Below are positions 6,562 to 9,220 of a DNA stretch of 9,220 nt, one piece after another (the first letter of the stretch is position 1; each line of letters starts with the position of its first letter). The notes under the pieces are model-generated. The model saw only the letters and a program-made list of their open reading frames with translations, searched no databases and had not been told where the DNA came from. Position numbers and translations under genes: made by a program. Source of the stretch: CAYYMD01 sp964480425 (GTDB lineage Bacteria; Planctomycetota; Phycisphaerae; SM23-33); contig CAYZPY010000102.1 of NCBI GenBank assembly GCA_964480425.1, forward strand, positions 1 to 9,220, read 5' to 3'.

Positions 6562-7830
6562 ATGAGGCGTCTGACAACTGCGTTGATAATCCTGTCGGCT
6601 ATGCCGGCGCTCGGCGCAGATGCGCCGGTCCAACTCCCTGCCGAACTGGCCAAGATCATCGAGGCGGCTCAGGACGACCTGCAAAACGACAAGCCGGAAA
6701 AGGCGCTCGTGCGCCTCGAGAATTATTCCGGAAAGGACCACGCGCTGCGGCATCTTCTGCTGGGACACGTGCACGCCATGCGTTCGGACCTGCCCGCCGC
6801 AGCCGCCGCCTATCGCCGGGCGCTGGAGATGGACGCCGGGCTTGCGCGGGCGGGCGTGGCGCTGGGGCAGGTCTACGCCCGGCAGGAGAAGTGGACTGAA
6901 TCCGCCGGCATACTCGGTAAATACCTGACCACGGATGAATGCGGCGCCGATATGCTGTTCATGTACGCACAGGTTGCCAGGCAACTTGGCGACAACCGCC
7001 TCTGCCGCGTTCTGATCGACAAGGGAATAGTCCGCTTCCCGCGCGACGGGCGGTTCAGGCGGATGGACGTGAACCTGCTCGTCGAGGAGGGCAGGTACGA
7101 ACAGGCCTGCGGCGGCGCGCGGAAACTGCTGGACTCCTCACCGACCGACGCCGACCTCTGGAGGCAACTGTCCTACACCCAAAGCCAATCGGGACGGGAT
7201 GAGGAAGGGCTGCTCGCGCTGGAGGCGTCCACGTTGTGCCGCCCGAATGATATCGACCTGCACCGCCGTTTCCTGGCGGCACAATTGGGCCAGGGAAACT
7301 GGCTGGCAGTGGTGAATCACGGAAAGCAACTGCTGTCCGGCCCGCTGTCCGAAAAGGCCCGCGCCGATACGCAAATCATGGAACTGCTCATCCGCGCCGC
7401 CGACATGGGCGAAAAGGACGATATCCTGGGCGACTGGCTGAAACTCGTCGGCGCCAGGGACCGCTCACGCGCCGTTCGTATTATTCAGGTCCGACTGGCC
7501 CTGCGACAGGGAAAAACAAAAGACGCCCGCAAGGTGCTCGGCGAACTTATCGCCCAGGGACAGGCCGACGCCGATATCTTCCTGTGGGCGGGACACCTGG
7601 CCGAGAGAAACCAGGACTGGGCCCGCGCGGAGACGCTCTACGACCAGGCCTGCCGGTCGGAAGGTTCGGCTGCGCAACTTGCCACACTGTACCTGGCCCG
7701 GATGCGATACAATCGCGGCATGTACGAACAGGCGGCGGAACTGCTCAAGACCCACCTGAACGAACACCCCCGGGATGCAACGGCAAGGTCGCTTTTGGCG
7801 CTTGCCGAGCAGGCCATGACCGACGAGTAG
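6562..7830 (+). CDS. Exported TPR-repeat protein of the TonB2-type cluster
   Basis: A 422-residue protein beginning three bases after the tonB stop, with GGAGG (6549-6553) inside the end of tonB as its ribosome binding site. Residues 1-19 are a signal peptide (T-T-A-L-I-I-L-S-A-M-P-A-L-G-A). The rest is all-helical with degenerate tetratricopeptide repeats. The clearest are P-A-A-A-A-A-Y-R-R-A-L-E-M-D (about 77-90), with G-V-A-L-G-Q-V-Y-A-R-Q-E-K-W (97-110), and the C-terminal pair around W-A-R-A-E-T-L-Y-D-Q-A and Y-E-Q-A-A-E-L-L-K-T-H-L. A TPR gene closes TonB2 operons in Vibrio and relatives in the same position. It is therefore likely a periplasmic scaffold for the TonB or TtpC complex; its molecular role is inferred from position. 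No intrinsic terminator is evident after the stop. Confidence 0.85.
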   Translation: MRRLTTALIILSAMPALGADAPVQLPAELAKIIEAAQDDLQNDKPEKALVRLENYSGKDHALRHLLLGHVHAMRSDLPAAAAAYRRALEMDAGLARAGVALGQVYARQEKWTESAGILGKYLTTDECGADMLFMYAQVARQLGDNRLCRVLIDKGIVRFPRDGRFRRMDVNLLVEEGRYEQACGGARKLLDSSPTDADLWRQLSYTQSQSGRDEEGLLALEASTLCRPNDIDLHRRFLAAQLGQGNWLAVVNHGKQLLSGPLSEKARADTQIMELLIRAADMGEKDDILGDWLKLVGARDRSRAVRIIQVRLALRQGKTKDARKVLGELIAQGQADADIFLWAGHLAERNQDWARAETLYDQACRSEGSAAQLATLYLARMRYNRGMYEQAAELLKTHLNEHPRDATARSLLALAEQAMTDE

Positions 7831-7833
7831 TCA

Positions 7834-7956
7834 CTTCCACACACTGGCGGAGGCGGACGCCATTCTCGCCGAAGCCGGAATCCGAGGCCTACGAGGACAA
7901 CTATCCATTCAGGGGAAACGACATGAACACAGCAACAGCACCACCGATAAAAACGC
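7834..7956. other. Non-coding spacer after the TonB cluster
   Basis: Between the TPR stop and the first repeat copy I see no gene with a start signal and no T-tailed hairpin. A plus-strand frame remains open through this stretch and the following repeat to TGA 8108-8110, but it has no usable start and no recognisable domain. Confidence 0.4.
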
Positions 7957-8099
7957 TGCCCGCGTCCATACGGACGCCCGTAGGGGCGAACTCTCGGACT
8001 CCCTGCCCGCCGAGGTCTCGGCGAAGGCGGGTCTCGTGAACAGGTTGAGACGGGTTAACAGCCGGGTTGCTTTCGGGACCAGCAGCGTTTTCGAACTCG
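7957..8099 (+). repeat. Interspersed 143-bp repeat, copy 1
   Basis: The sequence from TGCCCGCGTCC to CGAACTCG recurs at 8880-9042 in the same orientation. By hand count 8 of 143 positions differ, apart from one 20-bp insertion in the other copy. It holds two hairpins: GCGTCC-ATAC-GGACGC (7962-7977) and CGCCGAGGTCTCGGCG (8008-8023, a palindrome with one central mismatch). The ends are not inverted repeats of each other, and no protein is encoded with confidence, so it resembles a REP/MITE-like element and not an insertion sequence. Confidence 0.85.
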
Positions 8100-8106
8100 T
8101 CGCCGC

Positions 8107-8134
8107 TTGACAAAATACGGAATTCGCATATATT
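8107..8134 (+). promoter_or_regulatory. Strong sigma70-like promoter of the membrane-protein gene
   Basis: A consensus TTGACA (8107-8112), a 16-base spacer and TATATT (8129-8134) lie 68 bp before the ATG at 8203. The -35 box begins seven bases after the end of repeat copy 1. It is the best promoter match in the window. Confidence 0.65.
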
Positions 8135-8190
8135 CCGATGCGATCCTGGGTCATCTGCAATGTGAGTTCGGCTGGCGACAGATTGCCTTA

Positions 8191-8196
8191 AAGGAG
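8191..8196 (+). promoter_or_regulatory. Ribosome binding site fixing the start at 8203
   Basis: AAGGAG stands six bases before ATG 8203. The frame is open back to TTG 8107, but that codon is the promoter -35 box, so the longer reading is rejected. Confidence 0.75.
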
Positions 8197-8202
8197 TTGG
8201 TC

Positions 8203-8835
8203 ATGGCGCGGAATACAAACTCGGCGTCACCTGCCGTTCAATATGCCGGCTATTACGCCTTGTTACTGTCGGGGGCAACGCTCTGCGGTCTTCTTGTATC
8301 ATCATCCGACCAGAACGATCACACTGTACGAATGCCCGTACGCGTGGCAGGCATCGTGGTAGTTCTCGTGCTTAATATCATCGTAGGGGCAGGATTAATC
8401 CGGCGAAAGAACTATGCCCGGTTACTATTCTTCGCAATTATCCCTTGGAGCAGTATTGCGCTGGGTAGTGCACTTGCTCCAACTCTGTGGCCCCACGACG
8501 TGCCCTACACCGCAGCCCTGGTGATTGTCTATGTGCCGCTGGTCTTCCTGTTGACCCGCGTCAATGCGCTCAGAGCTGCACATATCGAGCGCTATACTTG
8601 GATTAGCCGTGGGGGGCTTATTCTTGGTATCCTTTGCGCTGTCACGCTATTGCTTTACGTATCTGTATCGATGGCAAGCATGAACCACCCCAATACCAAA
8701 GTGGTATTGGAGGTACTGTTCCTCGTCCCGCTAATCCATTTTGTACCCGCCATTATCGCGGCATCCATACCAACTCGTGAGGGCACTGCGCAATTGGGCT
8801 CATCCTCAATTGAATCAGGCGAAGAAGCTGAGTAA
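8203..8835 (+). CDS. Hypothetical six-helix integral membrane protein
   Basis: A 210-residue protein with no family I recognise. About six hydrophobic segments are visible: Y-Y-A-L-L-L-S-G-A-T-L (~14-32), V-A-G-I-V-V-V-L-V-L-N-I-I-V (~48-65), L-L-F-F-A-I-I-P-W (~75-93), A-A-L-V-I-V-Y-V-P-L-V-F-L-L (~101-116), L-I-L-G-I-L-C-A-V-T-L-L-L-Y-V (~137-155) and L-E-V-L-F-L-V-P-L-I (~170-190). Short polar tails stand at both ends, the C-terminal one Ser/Glu-rich. The loops carry positive charge (I-R-R-K-N-Y; T-R-V-N-A-L-R). No catalytic motif is seen. It has its own promoter and ribosome binding site and is clearly lower in GC than the TonB cluster. It lies between two copies of an interspersed repeat, so it was probably acquired separately. 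A role cannot be inferred. Confidence 0.75.
   Translation: MARNTNSASPAVQYAGYYALLLSGATLCGLLVSSSDQNDHTVRMPVRVAGIVVVLVLNIIVGAGLIRRKNYARLLFFAIIPWSSIALGSALAPTLWPHDVPYTAALVIVYVPLVFLLTRVNALRAAHIERYTWISRGGLILGILCAVTLLLYVSVSMASMNHPNTKVVLEVLFLVPLIHFVPAIIAASIPTREGTAQLGSSSIESGEEAE
8690..8710 (+). repeat. Perfect 8-bp inverted repeat inside the membrane-protein gene
   Basis: CCAATACC (8690-8697) and GGTATTGG (8703-8710) flank a five-base loop. It is coding sequence, between the fifth and sixth hydrophobic segments. There is no T-tract, so a terminator is unlikely. Confidence 0.35.
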
Positions 8836-8879
8836 CTTCTGAGGATCACGATTGATGGAAACCCCCGGTGGCTTGACCA

Positions 8880-9042
8880 TGCCCGCGTCCATACGGACGC
8901 CCGTAAGGGTGAACCCTGCCTGCCGGCAGGCAGGTCTCGGACTCCCTGCCCGCCGAGGCCTCGGCGAAGGCGGGTCTCGTGAACAGACCGAGCCGGGTTA
9001 ACAGCCGGGTTGCTCTCGGGACCAGCAGCGTTTTCGAACTCG
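8880..9042 (+). repeat. Interspersed repeat, copy 2, with a 20-bp palindrome inserted
   Basis: Same element and orientation as 7957-8099, about 94% identical over 143 shared positions with no other gap. It contains GCGTCC-ATAC-GGACGC (8885-8900) and the perfect palindrome CGCCGAGGCCTCGGCG (8951-8966). It lies between the 3' ends of two convergent genes, a usual place for REP-like elements, where its hairpins could slow transcription from both sides. Confidence 0.85.
8915..8934. repeat. Perfect 20-bp palindrome nested in repeat copy 2
   Basis: CCTGCCTGCCGGCAGGCAGG reads identically on both strands. It sits exactly between GAAC and TCTCGG, which are adjacent in copy 1, so it is a precise insertion or deletion. 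No target duplication is visible. Confidence 0.8.
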
Positions 9043-9095
9043 CGGGCCGAACCAGGCATCTGGCGGTGTTGATCCAGCGGTCGCGGGAGAATTTC

Positions 9096-9220
9096 TTACC
9101 CGTTCGGGGCGGTAACCTGCTGGAGAACCCGGTCGTGGAGATCGCGGTCGGCTTCGCCGAACAGCACGAAGCGGATGTGCTTGACCGACGAGAGGCCGTC
9201 CAGTTGTTCCAGGATCGTCA
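9096..9220 (-). CDS. C-terminal end of a probable macro-domain protein (partial)
   Basis: On the minus strand a frame enters at the window edge and stops at TAA (9098-9096). It gives 40 residues: T-I-L-E-Q-L-D-G-L, then S-V-K-H-I-R-F-V-L-F-G-E-A-D, then L-H-D-R-V-L-Q-Q-V. A helix, then a strand of the form I-x-F-V-L-F followed by an acidic turn and a last helix, is the ending of macro-domain (ADP-ribose-binding, YmdB/Af1521-like) proteins. These bind or hydrolyse ADP-ribose derivatives. The catalytic and binding loops would lie outside the window, so activity cannot be judged. It converges on the upstream membrane-protein gene, with repeat copy 2 between them. Confidence 0.5.
   Translation of the reverse strand, partial: TILEQLDGLSSVKHIRFVLFGEADRDLHDRVLQQVTAPNG

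Noticed and set aside
7584..8039. 151-codon plus-strand frame overlapping the end of the TPR gene.
   Set aside because: It runs out of frame through the TPR gene and repeat copy 1, with Arg/Pro-rich content typical of shadow frames.
8690..8710. Intrinsic terminator at the inverted repeat.
   Set aside because: It lies inside the coding sequence and has no T-tract after the stem.
7957..9042. CRISPR array.
   Set aside because: There are only two long repeats, 780 bp apart, with a gene between them. There is no short regularly spaced unit.
8655..9059. 134-codon minus-strand frame across repeat copy 2 and the end of the membrane-protein gene.
   Set aside because: Most of it is antisense to the repeat and to a supported gene. 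It merely records the palindrome as L-P-A-G-R-Q.

Overview
The window looks like part of a Gram-negative (diderm) bacterial chromosome of fairly high GC. A planctomycete of the Phycisphaerae type is my best guess. The hints are T-Q-P-A-T-Q-P linker segments after signal peptides, and a small-ORF plus DUF2924 pair of the kind that accompanies recombinases in planctomycetes and alphaproteobacteria. The assignment is tentative because no rRNA or housekeeping gene is present.

Left edge (1-~635): mobile-element debris. A small conserved ORF (63-278) is followed by the first ~20 codons of a DUF2924 gene. That gene runs directly into the 3' quarter of an IS30-family transposase, which keeps the third catalytic acidic residue but has lost the first two. 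The likely right terminus of the insertion sequence lies about 30 bp before the next gene.

Core (664-7830): seven same-strand genes, mostly overlapping or nearly so. They encode a TonB-dependent outer-membrane receptor, a DUF3450-family periplasmic coiled-coil protein, a TtpC-like fusion of a periplasmic coiled-coil domain to an ExbB/MotA/TolQ proton channel, a compact second ExbB, ExbD, TonB and an exported TPR protein. This is the complete 'TonB2/TtpC-type' energy-transduction set known from Vibrio and relatives, with its own receptor at the front. ExbB/ExbD and the fusion protein would convert proton-motive force into TonB movement that opens the receptor. DUF3450, TtpC and TPR proteins are the accessory parts of this subtype. 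The DUF3450 protein and the N-terminal half of the fusion look like paralogues.

Right part (7831-9220): a 143-bp repeat occurs twice in direct orientation (7957-8099 and 8880-9042, about 94% identical). The copies bracket a lower-GC gene for a six-helix membrane protein that has its own strong sigma70-like promoter starting 7 bp after the first copy. The second copy differs by insertion of one exact 20-bp perfect palindrome. At the right edge, the 3' end of a minus-strand gene, probably a macro-domain protein, enters the window convergently.
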